DNA from: Phenylobacterium sp. NIBR 498073
GTDB taxonomy: Bacteria; Pseudomonadota; Alphaproteobacteria; Caulobacterales; Caulobacteraceae
Assembly: GCF_027286305.1 (NCBI RefSeq)
Contig: NZ_CP114599.1
Location: forward strand, 3,629,001 to 3,693,000
Length of the DNA: 64,000 bases
Direction of reading: 5' to 3'
Shown here: in pieces, positions 1 through 8,812 of the stretch
Position numbering within the stretch: position 1 is the stretch's first letter
Layout: each line of letters begins with the position of its first letter
The notes under the pieces: model-generated
What the model saw: the letters and a program-made list of their open reading frames with translations, nothing else
Databases searched by the model: none
What the model was told of the DNA's origin: nothing
Translations under genes and position numbers: made by a program

Positions 1-904
1 CGACGTCCGCGGACTGAACAAGAGTTTCGGCGACAAGCATGTCGTCCAGGACGTCTCGCTGGAGGTCGAGGCAGGCAGGATCTGCGGCTTCCTCGGCCCC
101 AACGGCTCGGGCAAGACCACCACCTTGCGGATGCTCTGCGGCCTGCTCACCCCCGACAGCGGCGAAGGCACGGCGCTCGGCCTCGACATCATCAGCCAGG
201 CCAACCTGATCAAGCGCCGCGCCGGCTACATGACCCAGAAGTTCTCGCTCTATGAGGACCTGACCATCGAGGAGAACCTGCAGTTCTCCGCCCGCATCCA
301 CAGCCTCGACCGCCGCAAGCAACGGGTCGACCAGGCGCTTGAGCGGCTGGGCCTGATCGAACGCCGCGGCCAGCTGGCCGGCTCGCTGTCGGGCGGCTGG
401 AAGCAGCGCCTGGCGCTGGCCACCGCCACCCTGCACGAGCCCAAGCTGCTGCTGCTCGACGAACCCACCGCCGGCGTCGACCCCAAGGCCCGGCGCACCT
501 TCTGGGACGAGATCCATGCCCTGTCGGCCGAGGGCCTGACCGTGCTGGTCTCCACCCACTACATGGACGAGGCCGAGCGCTGTCATGAGATCGCCTACAT
601 CAGCTACGGCCGGCTGATCGCCCGCGGCACGGCCGAAGAGGTGATCGCGAGCACCCACCTGATCACCTTCAACGGCGAGGGGCCGGGCATCGACCGGCTG
701 TCAGTGGAGATCGGCAATCTGCCCGGCGTCGACATGGCCGCGCCCTTCGGTCAGTCGCTGCACGTTTCGGGAACCGACCGCACCGCGCTTGAGGCCGCGC
801 TCGCCCCCTACCGCCGCGCGCCGTTCAGGTGGAGCGAGGTCGAGCCCAGCCTGGAGGACGTCTTCATCCGCCTGATGGAGACCTCGGAGGACAACTTCCG
901 ATGA
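1..904 (+). CDS. ABC transporter ATP-binding protein (5' end outside window)
   Basis: Cytoplasmic ATPase subunit of an ABC-2 type exporter. The reading frame is open from base 2, so the gene starts upstream of the window and the first in-frame start-like codon (TTG at 125) is not the true start because it lies after the Walker A motif. Visible motifs in order: Walker A GPNGSGKTT at about 95-121, signature LSGGWKQR near 385-410, Walker B LLLLDEP near 448-470, and an H-loop STHYMDEAE near 550. The permease gene follows after 43 nt, so the two probably form one operon. The arrangement resembles YbhF/YbhS-type drug or toxin exporters; if so, the missing 5' part could include a second ATPase domain. 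The substrate cannot be told from the sequence. Confidence 0.93.
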   Translation, partial: DVRGLNKSFGDKHVVQDVSLEVEAGRICGFLGPNGSGKTTTLRMLCGLLTPDSGEGTALGLDIISQANLIKRRAGYMTQKFSLYEDLTIEENLQFSARIHSLDRRKQRVDQALERLGLIERRGQLAGSLSGGWKQRLALATATLHEPKLLLLDEPTAGVDPKARRTFWDEIHALSAEGLTVLVSTHYMDEAERCHEIAYISYGRLIARGTAEEVIASTHLITFNGEGPGIDRLSVEIGNLPGVDMAAPFGQSLHVSGTDRTALEAALAPYRRAPFRWSEVEPSLEDVFIRLMETSEDNFR

Positions 905-947
905 GGACGCCCGACGCTTTTTCCTCCCCCGCTCACGCAGGCGGAAA

Positions 948-2087
948 ATGGTCATGAACGGCTTCTCGGCGAACCGCGTGCTGGCGGTGATGATCAAGGA
1001 GTTCAAGCAGCTCACCCGCGACAAGCTCACCTACGCGATGATGCTGGCCATCCCGGTCGTCCAGCTACTGCTGTTCGGCTACGCGATCAATTCCGAGCCG
1101 CGCCACCTGCCGACCGCCCTGCTCGTGCAGGAAGACAGCGTCTTCGCCCGCTCGATCACCGCGGCCCTGAAGAACAGCGCCTATTTCGACCTCGTGGCCC
1201 AGGCCAGAACGCCGGGCGAGCTGGACGAGATGGTCCGCCGCGGCAAAGTGCAGTTCGCGATCACCATTCCCGGCGACTTCACCCGCCGCGTCGCCCGCGG
1301 CGACCAGGCCCAGATCCTGGTCGACGTCGACGCCACCGACCCGTCGGCGACCGGCGCGGCGGTCGCCGCCCTCGCCGCCCTGCCCCAGCAGGCGCTGGCC
1401 CACGACCTGAAGGGCGCGCTCGTCGCCCGCGGCCAGGTCGCCCCGCCGTTCGAGGTGATCGTCCACCGGCGCTACAATCCCGAGGCCATCACCGCCTACA
1501 ACATCGTTCCGGGCCTGCTGGGGATCATCCTGTCGATGACCCTGGTGATGATGACCGCGCTGTCGGTCACCCGCGAGGCCGAGCGCGGAACGATGGAAAG
1601 CCTGCTGGCCACGCCGGTCGAACCGATCGAGGTGATGGCCGGCAAGCTCGCCCCCTACGTCTTCGTCGGCCTGGTCCAGACCGCGATCATCCTGCTGCTC
1701 GCACGGTTCCTGTTCGACGTGCCGATGATGGGCGGCTGGGTCGGCCTGTCGCTGGGCGTGGCGCTGTTCATCGTCGGCTCGCTGGCGCTCGGCTTCCTGA
1801 TGTCGACGGTCGCCCGCACCCAACTGCAGGCCATGCAGATGAGCATGTTCTACATCCTGCCCTCGATACTGCTCTCGGGCTTCATGTTCCCGTTCCGGGG
1901 CATGCCGGCCTGGGCCCAGGCGATCGGCGAGGTCGTGCCCGTCACCCACTTCCTGCGGGTGGTGCGCGGCGCGCTGCTCAAGGGCCAGGGCGTCGAGGAC
2001 ATGTGGCGCGAGCTTTTGGCCCTGACCGCCTTCGTCTGCGTGGTCACCGCCCTGGCCATGGCCCGCTATCGTCGCACCCTGGATTGA
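948..2087 (+). CDS. ABC-2 type transporter permease
   Basis: Inner-membrane permease of 379 residues, partner of the upstream ATPase. It has one membrane segment near residues 27-47, a long extracytoplasmic domain (about 50-175), and a cluster of five hydrophobic segments from about residue 180 to the C terminus, the standard ABC2_membrane_3 layout of YbhS/YbhR/YhiH proteins. The segment YNIVPGLLGIILSMTLVM followed by TREAERGTMESLLATP is typical of this family. The start may be ATG 948 or ATG 954; both are in frame and close together. Function is inferred as export of a small hydrophobic compound; the substrate is unknown. Confidence 0.9.
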   Translation: MVMNGFSANRVLAVMIKEFKQLTRDKLTYAMMLAIPVVQLLLFGYAINSEPRHLPTALLVQEDSVFARSITAALKNSAYFDLVAQARTPGELDEMVRRGKVQFAITIPGDFTRRVARGDQAQILVDVDATDPSATGAAVAALAALPQQALAHDLKGALVARGQVAPPFEVIVHRRYNPEAITAYNIVPGLLGIILSMTLVMMTALSVTREAERGTMESLLATPVEPIEVMAGKLAPYVFVGLVQTAIILLLARFLFDVPMMGGWVGLSLGVALFIVGSLALGFLMSTVARTQLQAMQMSMFYILPSILLSGFMFPFRGMPAWAQAIGEVVPVTHFLRVVRGALLKGQGVEDMWRELLALTAFVCVVTALAMARYRRTLD

Positions 2088-2144
2088 CCGAAAGGGCGCT
2101 ACGCCAGATTAGCGAGATTTAACGGGAGCCCTCACCTGCGGCGG

Positions 2145-2173
2145 TGTAACTGGTACTGCAAAGTTACAGTTAC
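2145..2173. promoter_or_regulatory. Inverted repeat just upstream of the DUF885 gene
   Basis: TGTAACT (2145-2151) is the reverse complement of AGTTACA (2162-2168), with a 10-nt spacer. An overlapping alternative, GTAACTG (2146-2152) with CAGTTAC (2167-2173), is also perfect. It ends 10 nt before ATG 2184, which puts it over the leader or promoter. It could be an operator or a small mRNA hairpin; no regulator is identified. Confidence 0.4.
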
Positions 2174-2183
2174 GGGGGATCCC

Positions 2184-4007
2184 ATGCATAACCGTCGCCA
2201 GCTCCTGGCGAGCGCCGCCGCGTTCGCCGCCGCCGCCGCCGCGCCCAAGCTCGCCCTCGCCGCCGCGCCGACCGGCGAAGCGGCCAAGATGTACGCCTTC
2301 TTCGACAAGGCGATGGCCCAGACCTTCCGGCGCTCGCCCGAACTGCCGACCGCGCTCGGCATCGACAAGGGCGACCTGGCCTGGACCAAGTCCGAGCTGT
2401 CGGACTACTCGCTGACCGCCCTGGCCGAGAACAAGGCCAACACCACCCGCGACCTGCAAACTCTGCGCAGCCTCGACCGCAAGCAGCTCAAGGGCATGGA
2501 CGCAGTCAATTACGACACCGTCGAGTTCGTGCTGGCGGTGCAGGACGAGGCCAACCGCCGCTTCCAATACGGCGGCCAGGGCGTCAACTCGCCCTATGTC
2601 ATCTCGCAGCTCACCGGCGCCTACCAGCAGATGCCTGACTTCCTCGACACCCAGCACCGGATCGAGGCCAAGGACGACGCCGACGCCTATCTCGCCCGGA
2701 TGGAGGCCTTCGGCCGCCTGCTCGACCAGGAGGCCGACGTGGTCCGCCACGACGTCGGGCTGGGCGTCACCCCGCCCGACTTCGTGCTCGACAAGTCGAT
2801 CACCCAGCTCAAGGCGTTCCTAGCCTATGAGCCCGAGAAGGCGCCGCTGGTCGCCAGCCTCGTGCGCCGCGCCAAGGACAAGAACATCGAGGGCGACTGG
2901 GCCGGCCAGGCCCAAGGCCTCTATGCCGAGAAGGTCCGCCCCGCCCTGGCCCGTCAATTGGCCCTGCTGGAAGGCCTGCGCCCGAAGGCCGTGCACGACG
3001 CCGGCTGCTGGCGCCTGCCGGACGGCGATGAGTACTACCGCCTGGGCCTGCGCAACTACACGACCTCGAACATCACCCCGGACGAGGTGCACAAGACCGG
3101 CCTCGACCTGGTCGCCAGCCTGGGCGCCGAGGCTGACGCCCTGATGAAGAAGGCCGGCTACACCAAGGGCAGCGTCGGCGAGCGCTACCGCGCCATGGCC
3201 GAGGATCCCAAGCAGGTCTACCCGAACACCGACGCCGGCAAGGAAGAGCTGCTGGCCAAGCTCAACGAGCAGGTGAAGATCATCGAGGGCAAGCTGCCGC
3301 AGTGGTTCGGCCAATTGCCCAAGGCGCCGCTGGAAATCCGCCGCGTGCCCCCCGCCACCGAAGCCGGCGCCCCGGGCGGCTACTATTTCTCGCCCAGCCT
3401 CGATGGCACGCGGCCCGGCATTTACTGGATCAATCTGCGCGACACCGCCGAGGTGCCGGCCTGGACCCTGCCGACCCTGACCTATCATGAGGGCCTGCCG
3501 GGCCACCATCTGCAGCTCGCGCTCAACAACGAGGCCGGCGACCTGCCGCTGATCCGCAAGGTCATCGGCTTCTCGGGATACAGCGAGGGCTGGGCGCTCT
3601 ACGCCGAGCAGCTGGCGGTCGAGATGGGCATGTACGACAACGACGTACTCGGCCACATCGGCATGATCCACGACGCCATGTTCCGCGCTGTCCGCCTGGT
3701 GGTCGATAGCGGCATGCACCACAAGCGCTGGAGCCGCGAGCAGGCGGTGAAGTACTTCGTCGACAACATCGGCGACGCCGAGGCCAGCGCCATCACCGAG
3801 GTCGAGCGCTACTGCGTCTGGCCGGGCCAGGCCTGCAGCTACATGGTCGGCAAGATCACCTGGATGGACGCCCGCGCCCGAGCCAAAAAGGCGTTGGGCC
3901 GCAAGTTCGACATCCGCAAGTTCCACGACGCGGGCCTGCTCTCGGGCGGCACGCCGCTGACGGTCCTCGACCAGGTGATCGACAACTACATCGCCTCGGC
4001 GAAGTAG
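2184..4007 (+). CDS. Tat-exported DUF885 family protein (putative metallopeptidase)
   Basis: A 607-residue exported protein of the DUF885 family. The N terminus has a twin arginine (NRRQLLA) followed by an alanine-rich hydrophobic stretch and a probable cleavage site near residue 26-28, consistent with Tat export to the periplasm. The family hallmark HEGLPGHH is present at residues 435-442, a zinc-peptidase-like motif, with a second conserved cluster GYSEGWALYAEQL shortly after. The family is widely predicted to be hydrolytic but its substrate is not established. A GGGGGA ribosome-binding site precedes ATG 2184. It stands alone as a transcription unit and is followed by a strong hairpin. Confidence 0.9.
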   Translation: MHNRRQLLASAAAFAAAAAAPKLALAAAPTGEAAKMYAFFDKAMAQTFRRSPELPTALGIDKGDLAWTKSELSDYSLTALAENKANTTRDLQTLRSLDRKQLKGMDAVNYDTVEFVLAVQDEANRRFQYGGQGVNSPYVISQLTGAYQQMPDFLDTQHRIEAKDDADAYLARMEAFGRLLDQEADVVRHDVGLGVTPPDFVLDKSITQLKAFLAYEPEKAPLVASLVRRAKDKNIEGDWAGQAQGLYAEKVRPALARQLALLEGLRPKAVHDAGCWRLPDGDEYYRLGLRNYTTSNITPDEVHKTGLDLVASLGAEADALMKKAGYTKGSVGERYRAMAEDPKQVYPNTDAGKEELLAKLNEQVKIIEGKLPQWFGQLPKAPLEIRRVPPATEAGAPGGYYFSPSLDGTRPGIYWINLRDTAEVPAWTLPTLTYHEGLPGHHLQLALNNEAGDLPLIRKVIGFSGYSEGWALYAEQLAVEMGMYDNDVLGHIGMIHDAMFRAVRLVVDSGMHHKRWSREQAVKYFVDNIGDAEASAITEVERYCVWPGQACSYMVGKITWMDARARAKKALGRKFDIRKFHDAGLLSGGTPLTVLDQVIDNYIASAK

Positions 4008-4015
4008 GGCCAAGT

Positions 4016-4043
4016 TCCGGCGGCGGCTCGCGTCGCCGCCGGA
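4016..4043 (+). terminator. Hairpin after the DUF885 gene
   Basis: Perfect 10-bp stem TCCGGCGGCG (4016-4025) with CGCCGCCGGA (4034-4043) and an 8-nt loop, starting 8 nt after the stop codon. There is no U-tract, so it may act as a weak intrinsic terminator or mRNA 3' stabiliser. Confidence 0.5.
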
Positions 4044-4052
4044 CTAGCCATA

Positions 4053-4071
4053 TGTACCAATTTTTGGTACA
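4053..4071. promoter_or_regulatory. Palindromic operator candidate of the parDE pair
   Basis: TGTACCAA (4053-4060), spacer TTT, TTGGTACA (4064-4071): a perfect 8-bp inverted repeat that ends 8 nt before the antitoxin ATG. ParD antitoxins are ribbon-helix-helix proteins that bind such palindromes and repress their own operon. No room is left for a Shine-Dalgarno, so the transcript may be leaderless or nearly so. Confidence 0.65.
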
Positions 4072-4079
4072 CTCGCTCC

Positions 4080-4313
4080 ATGGGCAAGAACACCTCCATC
4101 AGCCTTGGCGAGCACTTCGCGGCGTTCATCGAGACGGAGGTCGCAAAGGGGCGCTACGCGTCGGCCAGCGAGGTCGTGCGCGCAAGCCTGCGTCTCCTGG
4201 AGGAACGCGAGGCGCAGCTTGAAGCCCTCCGCCTCGCTCTGATCGAAGGCGAAGAGAGCGGCCCTTCTACACCCTTCGATTTCGACGCGTTCATCGCCTC
4301 CAAGCGCGCCTAG
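4080..4313 (+). CDS. parD: ParD-like type II antitoxin
   Basis: A 77-residue ribbon-helix-helix protein of the ParD/CopG class. The N terminus (SISLGEHFAAFIETEVAKG) gives the DNA-binding strand and first helix. The segment RYASASEVVRASLRLLEERE is the characteristic ParD sequence, and the C-terminal acidic tail ending FDAFIASKRA would wrap the toxin. It neutralises the ParE-like toxin encoded 7 nt downstream and probably represses the operon through the palindrome at 4053-4071. Confidence 0.9.
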   Translation: MGKNTSISLGEHFAAFIETEVAKGRYASASEVVRASLRLLEEREAQLEALRLALIEGEESGPSTPFDFDAFIASKRA

Positions 4314-4320
4314 GCCGTTC

Positions 4321-4611
4321 ATGGTCCGGTACATCCTGTCGCCCAAGGCGAAGGCCGACCTGAGCGAGATCTGGGACTACGGCGCCGATCACTGGGGCGT
4401 CGATCGGGCCACCGACTACATTCGCGACATCCAGCGCGCGATCGAGCACGCAGCAGCCCATCCGCTCCGCGGCCGCGCATGTGACGAGGTTCGAGCCGGC
4501 TACTTCAAGGTCTCCGTCGGCTCCCATCTCTTGTTCCATCGGCTAGTCGACGACGTGCTCGATGTGGTCCGGGTGCTTCACCAAAGGATGGACGTCGGCC
4601 GGCATCTTTAG
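4321..4611 (+). CDS. parE: ParE-like type II toxin
   Basis: A 96-residue member of the ParE/RelE superfamily, recognisable from VRYILSPKAKADLSEIWDY at the start and the C-terminal part with FKVSVGSHLLFHR and VVRVLHQRMDVGRHL. Well-studied ParE toxins inhibit DNA gyrase, and RelE relatives cleave mRNA; this sequence is closer to ParE because of the IWDY and RVLHQRMD segments. It is cotranscribed with the antitoxin gene (7-nt gap). The length is complete and no frameshift is seen, so the pair is likely functional. Confidence 0.9.
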   Translation: MVRYILSPKAKADLSEIWDYGADHWGVDRATDYIRDIQRAIEHAAAHPLRGRACDEVRAGYFKVSVGSHLLFHRLVDDVLDVVRVLHQRMDVGRHL

Positions 4612-4652
4612 CCCCGCTTGCCGCGCGGTGATTCCCGCCCCACCTTGAGGTC

Positions 4653-7187
4653 ATGAGCGCGCGTCTGTCGGACTTCGGCCCGCCCAAGTTGGTGGCGGTG
4701 CTCGGCCCGACCAATACCGGCAAGACCCACCTGGCCGTCGAGCGGATGCTGGGCCATGCCAGCGGCATGATCGGCCTGCCGCTGCGGCTGCTGGCGCGCG
4801 AGATCTACGACCGGATCGTCAAGCTGCGCGGCCCGTCCTGCGTCGCCCTGATCACCGGCGAGGAGAAGATCGTCCCGGCCCGCGCGCAGTACTTCGTCTG
4901 CACCGTCGAGGCGATGCCGCTGAGCCGCCAGGTCGAGTTCCTGGCCGTCGACGAGATACAGCTCTGCGCCGACCCCGAGCGCGGCCACATTTTCACTCAC
5001 CGCCTGCTGCACGCCCGCGGTCGGTTCGAGACCATGTTCATGGGCGCTGGGACCATGGCCCCGCTGATCCGCCGGCTGCTGCCCGACGCCGAGATCGTCA
5101 CCCGCGAGCGGTTCTCGCGCCTGACCTATTCCGGCCCCAAGAAGCTGACCCGCCTGCCGCGCCGCTCGGCTGTGGTCGCGTTCTCGGCCGACCAGGTCTA
5201 TGCGATCGCCGAGTTGATCCGCCGCCAGCGCGGCGGGGCCGCGGTGGTCATGGGCTCGCTCAGCCCGCGCACCCGCAACGCCCAGGTCGCGCTCTACCAG
5301 TCCGGCGAAGTCGATTTCCTGGTCGCCACCGACGCCATCGGCATGGGCCTGAACATGGACGTCGACCACGTGGCCTTCGCCGGCTTGCGCAAGTTCGACG
5401 GCAAGCGCACCCGCTTCCTGCATCCGCCGGAGGTCGGCCAGATCGCCGGCCGCGCCGGCCGCTTCACCCGCGACGGGACCTTCGGCGTCACCGGCGAATG
5501 CGAGGACATGGACGCCGACCTGATCGAGGCCGTCGAGCAGCACCACTTCGAGGCCGTCGCCGCCGCCGAGTGGCGCAACGCCGCCCTCGATTTCTCATCG
5601 CTCAAGGCGCTCTCGCATTCGCTGGCCGCGCCGCCGGCCCAACCCGGCCTGAAGCTCTCCGCCGAGGCGCTGGACGAGAAGACCCTGCGCGCCCTCGCCG
5701 ACGAGCCCGAGGTGATCGACCGCACCCTGCGCGACCGCGCGGCCCTGACCCGACTGTGGGACGTCTGCCAGACGCCGGACTTCCGCAAGACCTCGGGCGA
5801 AGAGCACATCCGGCTGGTGCGCGAGTTCTTCGGCTGGCTGACCAGCCGTAACCGTAAGGTCCCGGAAGACTGGATCGCCGGGCAGTACAAGCACCTGGAC
5901 CGCACCGACGGCGAGATCGACACCCTGGCCGCCCGGCTCGCCAGCGTGCGGACCCTGGCCTACGTCGCCAACCGCCCCGACTGGCTGGCCGATCCCGGCG
6001 GCTGGCAGGGCAAGACGCGGCTGCTGGAGGATCGGCTCTCCGACACCCTGCACGAAAAGCTGATGGCGCGGTTCGTCGACCGCCGCACAAGCGTCCTGAT
6101 GCGGGCGCTGCACGTGCGCGGCGACGTGCTGGCCGGCGTGGCCGCCGACGGCGTCGTCACCATCGAAGGCCAGTATGTCGGCAAGCTCAGCGGGGTGGCC
6201 TTCGAGCCCGCGCACGGATCCTCGGTGATCGAGGAAAAGGCGCTGCGCGCCGCGGCCGTCACCGCCGTCGCCCCCGAGATCGCCAAGCGGCTGGGCCAGC
6301 TGTCGGCCGAGCCGGACGAGGCGTTTTCCCTCACCCCCGACGGCGTGGTGCTCTGGCGCGGCGAGGCGGCCGGCGCCTTCTCCGGCGGCACGCCGTTTAC
6401 GCCGCGCGTGCGGCTCTATGGCGAGCTCGGCCCGGCCCAGGCCCGCGAGCGCGCGGCGCGGCGGCTGGAGGCGTTCCTCGCCGCCGAGGCCGCCCGCAAG
6501 CTGGGGGCGTTGCGCAAGCTCGAGGCGGCGGTCACCAGCGGCAAGATCAAGGGCCTGGCCCGCGGGCTCGCCTATCGGCTGATCGAGGCCGGCGGCGTGC
6601 TTGACCGCGCCCTTGTCCGCACCGAGGCCAAGGACCTCAGCCAGGTCGAGCGGCGGATGCTCAAGTCGCTCGGCGTGCGGCTGGGCGCCTTCAGCCTCTA
6701 TCTCCCGGCGCTGCTGCGCCCCCAGGCCCTGGCCTTCGCCCAGGGCTTCGCGCCGCGTGAGGGGCGGCCGGTGGCCGGACGCCTCGACGGGCCGCTTCCC
6801 GAGCCGCGGGTCCTCGCCGCCTTCGGCCTGCGCGCCGTCGGCCGCCTCGCCGTGCCGGTCGAGACCCTGGAACGCCTCGACGCCCTGCTGCGCGCCGCGC
6901 CCAAGGCTGGCATGCTGTCCGACCAGGCCCGCGAGGAGCTCGGCTGGAGCGAGGCCGACGCCCGTGAGATCATGCGCGCCCTCGGCTTCGCCCCCACCAC
7001 CAAGCCCAAGGACGGCGAGCCGCTGATCTGGCGCCGTCGCGGCGAAAAGCCCCGGCCCGAGGCCGCCACGCCGCCGCCGGCGAACTCGCCGTTCGCCGCC
7101 CTGGCCGCGCTGAAGGAAGCGCCGCCGCCCGCCCGTCGTGCCCGCCGGCGGCGCAAGCCCAAGGCCGCGCGGAGCCAGGGCTCGTGA
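4653..7187 (+). CDS. Suv3-like ATP-dependent RNA helicase
   Basis: An 844-residue superfamily-2 helicase of the SUPV3L1/Suv3 type found in mitochondria and alphaproteobacteria. Motif I is GPTNTGKT (residues 18-25), motif II is DEIQ within VDEIQLCADPERGH, and motif VI is QIAGRAGR. After the helicase core comes a long C-terminal region ending in a strongly basic tail (RRARRRRKPKAARS), suited to RNA binding. The family unwinds structured RNA, in mitochondria with a 3'-5' exonuclease. It overlaps the next gene by 4 nt (GTGA), so it is translationally coupled to an S4 RNA-binding protein, which supports an RNA role. Confidence 0.92.
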   Translation: MSARLSDFGPPKLVAVLGPTNTGKTHLAVERMLGHASGMIGLPLRLLAREIYDRIVKLRGPSCVALITGEEKIVPARAQYFVCTVEAMPLSRQVEFLAVDEIQLCADPERGHIFTHRLLHARGRFETMFMGAGTMAPLIRRLLPDAEIVTRERFSRLTYSGPKKLTRLPRRSAVVAFSADQVYAIAELIRRQRGGAAVVMGSLSPRTRNAQVALYQSGEVDFLVATDAIGMGLNMDVDHVAFAGLRKFDGKRTRFLHPPEVGQIAGRAGRFTRDGTFGVTGECEDMDADLIEAVEQHHFEAVAAAEWRNAALDFSSLKALSHSLAAPPAQPGLKLSAEALDEKTLRALADEPEVIDRTLRDRAALTRLWDVCQTPDFRKTSGEEHIRLVREFFGWLTSRNRKVPEDWIAGQYKHLDRTDGEIDTLAARLASVRTLAYVANRPDWLADPGGWQGKTRLLEDRLSDTLHEKLMARFVDRRTSVLMRALHVRGDVLAGVAADGVVTIEGQYVGKLSGVAFEPAHGSSVIEEKALRAAAVTAVAPEIAKRLGQLSAEPDEAFSLTPDGVVLWRGEAAGAFSGGTPFTPRVRLYGELGPAQARERAARRLEAFLAAEAARKLGALRKLEAAVTSGKIKGLARGLAYRLIEAGGVLDRALVRTEAKDLSQVERRMLKSLGVRLGAFSLYLPALLRPQALAFAQGFAPREGRPVAGRLDGPLPEPRVLAAFGLRAVGRLAVPVETLERLDALLRAAPKAGMLSDQAREELGWSEADAREIMRALGFAPTTKPKDGEPLIWRRRGEKPRPEAATPPPANSPFAALAALKEAPPPARRARRRRKPKAARSQGS

Positions 7188-7465
7188 GCGAGGACGCCTG
7201 CCGGGCGGACGTGTGGCTGTGGCGCGCGCGGTTCTTCAAGACCCGCTCGCTGGCCGCCAAATTCCTGGACGACGGCAAGGTGCGCCTGAGCCGCGGCGGG
7301 ACGCAGACCCGCATCGACAAGTGCGCCCGGCCGGTGAAGATCGGCGACCGGCTGGTCTTCGCCCTCGGCGGGCGGCTGATCGCCGTCGAGGTCGCCGCCC
7401 TGGGCGAACGCCGCGGCCCGGCCGAGGAGGCCCGCACGCTCTACGCCCCGATGGACGCCGACTGA
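7184..7465 (+). CDS. S4-domain RNA-binding protein (Hsp15-like)
   Basis: A 93-residue protein made almost entirely of an S4 domain: RADVWLWRARFFKTRSLAAKF, then GKVRLSRGG and the C-terminal part VKIGDRLVFALG. This matches Hsp15/HslR, which in Escherichia coli binds stalled 50S subunits carrying nascent chains. The GTG start overlaps the helicase stop codon as GTGA, implying coupled translation. A pseudouridine synthase with its own S4 domain follows, so the trio looks like an RNA or ribosome maintenance operon. Confidence 0.87.
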   Translation: MSEDACRADVWLWRARFFKTRSLAAKFLDDGKVRLSRGGTQTRIDKCARPVKIGDRLVFALGGRLIAVEVAALGERRGPAEEARTLYAPMDAD

Positions 7466-7486
7466 CGGCCGCCCTAGAGAGTGGCC

Positions 7487-8257
7487 ATGGCCTGGACCCG
7501 ACGCTACGACGACCCTGAACCCCAACGCGTCAACAAGTGGCTGGCGCAGAGCGGCGTCTGCTCGCGGCGCGAGGCCGAGGGCCTGATCGCCCAGGGACTG
7601 GTGTTCATCGACGGCGAGCGCGTGGACGACGCCGGCCGCAAGATCCTGCAGGGCCAGACGCTGGTGCTGAACGACAGCGCCCAGGAGAAGCTGAGCAGCA
7701 GCCTCTCGATCGTGCTGCACAAGCCGATGGGCATCGTCTCGTCGCTGCCGCAGGACGACCAGATCGAGGCCGTCACCCTGCTGACCCGCGACGCGCTGTG
7801 GGGCGGCGAGGCGACCATTCCGACCGCCGCCAACAACCTGGCCCCGCTGGGCCGGCTGGACCGGGAATCGCGCGGCCTGCTGGTGCTGTCCGAGGACGGC
7901 GTGCTGGCCAAGGCCCTGATCGGGCCGGAGTCCGAGATGGACAAGGAGTACAACGTGCTCCTGACCGGGGTGGTCACCCCCCAGAAGATCGCCCTGCTGC
8001 GCCACGGCCTGGAGCTTGACGGCCGCAAGCTGCGCCCGGCCAAGGTCACCCAGGTGACCGAGCAGAAGCTCAACATCGTCCTCAAGGAAGGCCGCAATCG
8101 CCAGATCCGCCGCATGGCCGAGCTGGTCGAGCTGCGCGTCGTCGACCTGATGCGCGTTCGCGTCGGACCGCTGAAGCTTGGCGACCTGCCGGAGGGCAAG
8201 TGGCGGCCGCTGAGCGCCGAGGAACGCGCGGCGCTGATCGCCGCCTCAAAGGGCTGA
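7487..8257 (+). CDS. RsuA/RluF-family rRNA pseudouridine synthase
   Basis: Converts a uridine in rRNA to pseudouridine. An N-terminal S4 domain (QRVNKWLAQSGVCSRREAE) is followed by the catalytic domain with LHKPMGIVSS, the catalytic motif GRLDRESRGLLVLSEDG (Asp nucleophile), KEYNVLL and KEGRNRQIRRM. This best fits the RluF branch (23S rRNA U2604 type), but RluB or RsuA cannot be excluded. ATG 7487 is preferred over the in-frame GTG 7481 because of its spacing to an AGAGA box at 7476-7480. The gene is 21 nt downstream of the S4 gene and probably in the same operon. Confidence 0.88.
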   Translation: MAWTRRYDDPEPQRVNKWLAQSGVCSRREAEGLIAQGLVFIDGERVDDAGRKILQGQTLVLNDSAQEKLSSSLSIVLHKPMGIVSSLPQDDQIEAVTLLTRDALWGGEATIPTAANNLAPLGRLDRESRGLLVLSEDGVLAKALIGPESEMDKEYNVLLTGVVTPQKIALLRHGLELDGRKLRPAKVTQVTEQKLNIVLKEGRNRQIRRMAELVELRVVDLMRVRVGPLKLGDLPEGKWRPLSAEERAALIAASKG

Positions 8258-8350
8258 TCCAGGGAACCTCCCACCGACTTCCGGTGACAGCCCTTCGCCC
8301 CAAGGTTAAGCTTTACGCTCAACACGCGCGAAGCCTGTTACGGAGTGATC

Positions 8351-8770
8351 ATGAGCGACCAGCCCCCTCCGAAGGCGGAGAAGCGCAGATGGTCTCTCAA
8401 GGCGCGCGCGGGCCGTAAGGAGTACTGGTTTTGGTTCGGCGTCATGTGCGTTCTGAGCCTGATCATCAGCTACCTGCCGGGCGAGCCGTCGACCTTCAGC
8501 CTGGCGGTCGCTTTCGCATTCATACAGGTTCGCCGCCTGCATGATTTCGGTCGAAGCGGTTGGTGGGTGGTTCCGTTTTTCGTCTTGCCCCTCGCCCTGC
8601 CGTTGATCGCACTCGAACTCGGTCTGCAGGAGGGCGTCACGCTTCTGGTGACCCTGGCGCTGTGCGTGGCGGCTTACATCTGGATGGGTGTTCGCAAGGG
8701 CGACGCAGGAGACAACCGCTTCGGGCCGCCCCCGGCTTCGGACCTGAAAAGCGCTCTCCTTGGCGGTTAA
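8351..8770 (+). CDS. DUF805 inner-membrane protein
   Basis: A 139-residue membrane protein of the DUF805 family. It has a positively charged N terminus, the family motif around RKEYWFWFG, about four hydrophobic segments, and the conserved IQVRRLHDFGRSGWW loop. The function of the family is not established. ATG 8351 is chosen because CGGAG (8341-8345) precedes it; an in-frame GTG at 8345 overlaps that box. It lies alone between the rRNA modification operon and the penicillin acylase gene. Confidence 0.85.
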   Translation: MSDQPPPKAEKRRWSLKARAGRKEYWFWFGVMCVLSLIISYLPGEPSTFSLAVAFAFIQVRRLHDFGRSGWWVVPFFVLPLALPLIALELGLQEGVTLLVTLALCVAAYIWMGVRKGDAGDNRFGPPPASDLKSALLGG

Positions 8771-8812
8771 CGCGCAATTGCCCCCCGGACGCGCCGGGCC
8801 TAGCGTGGCCGC

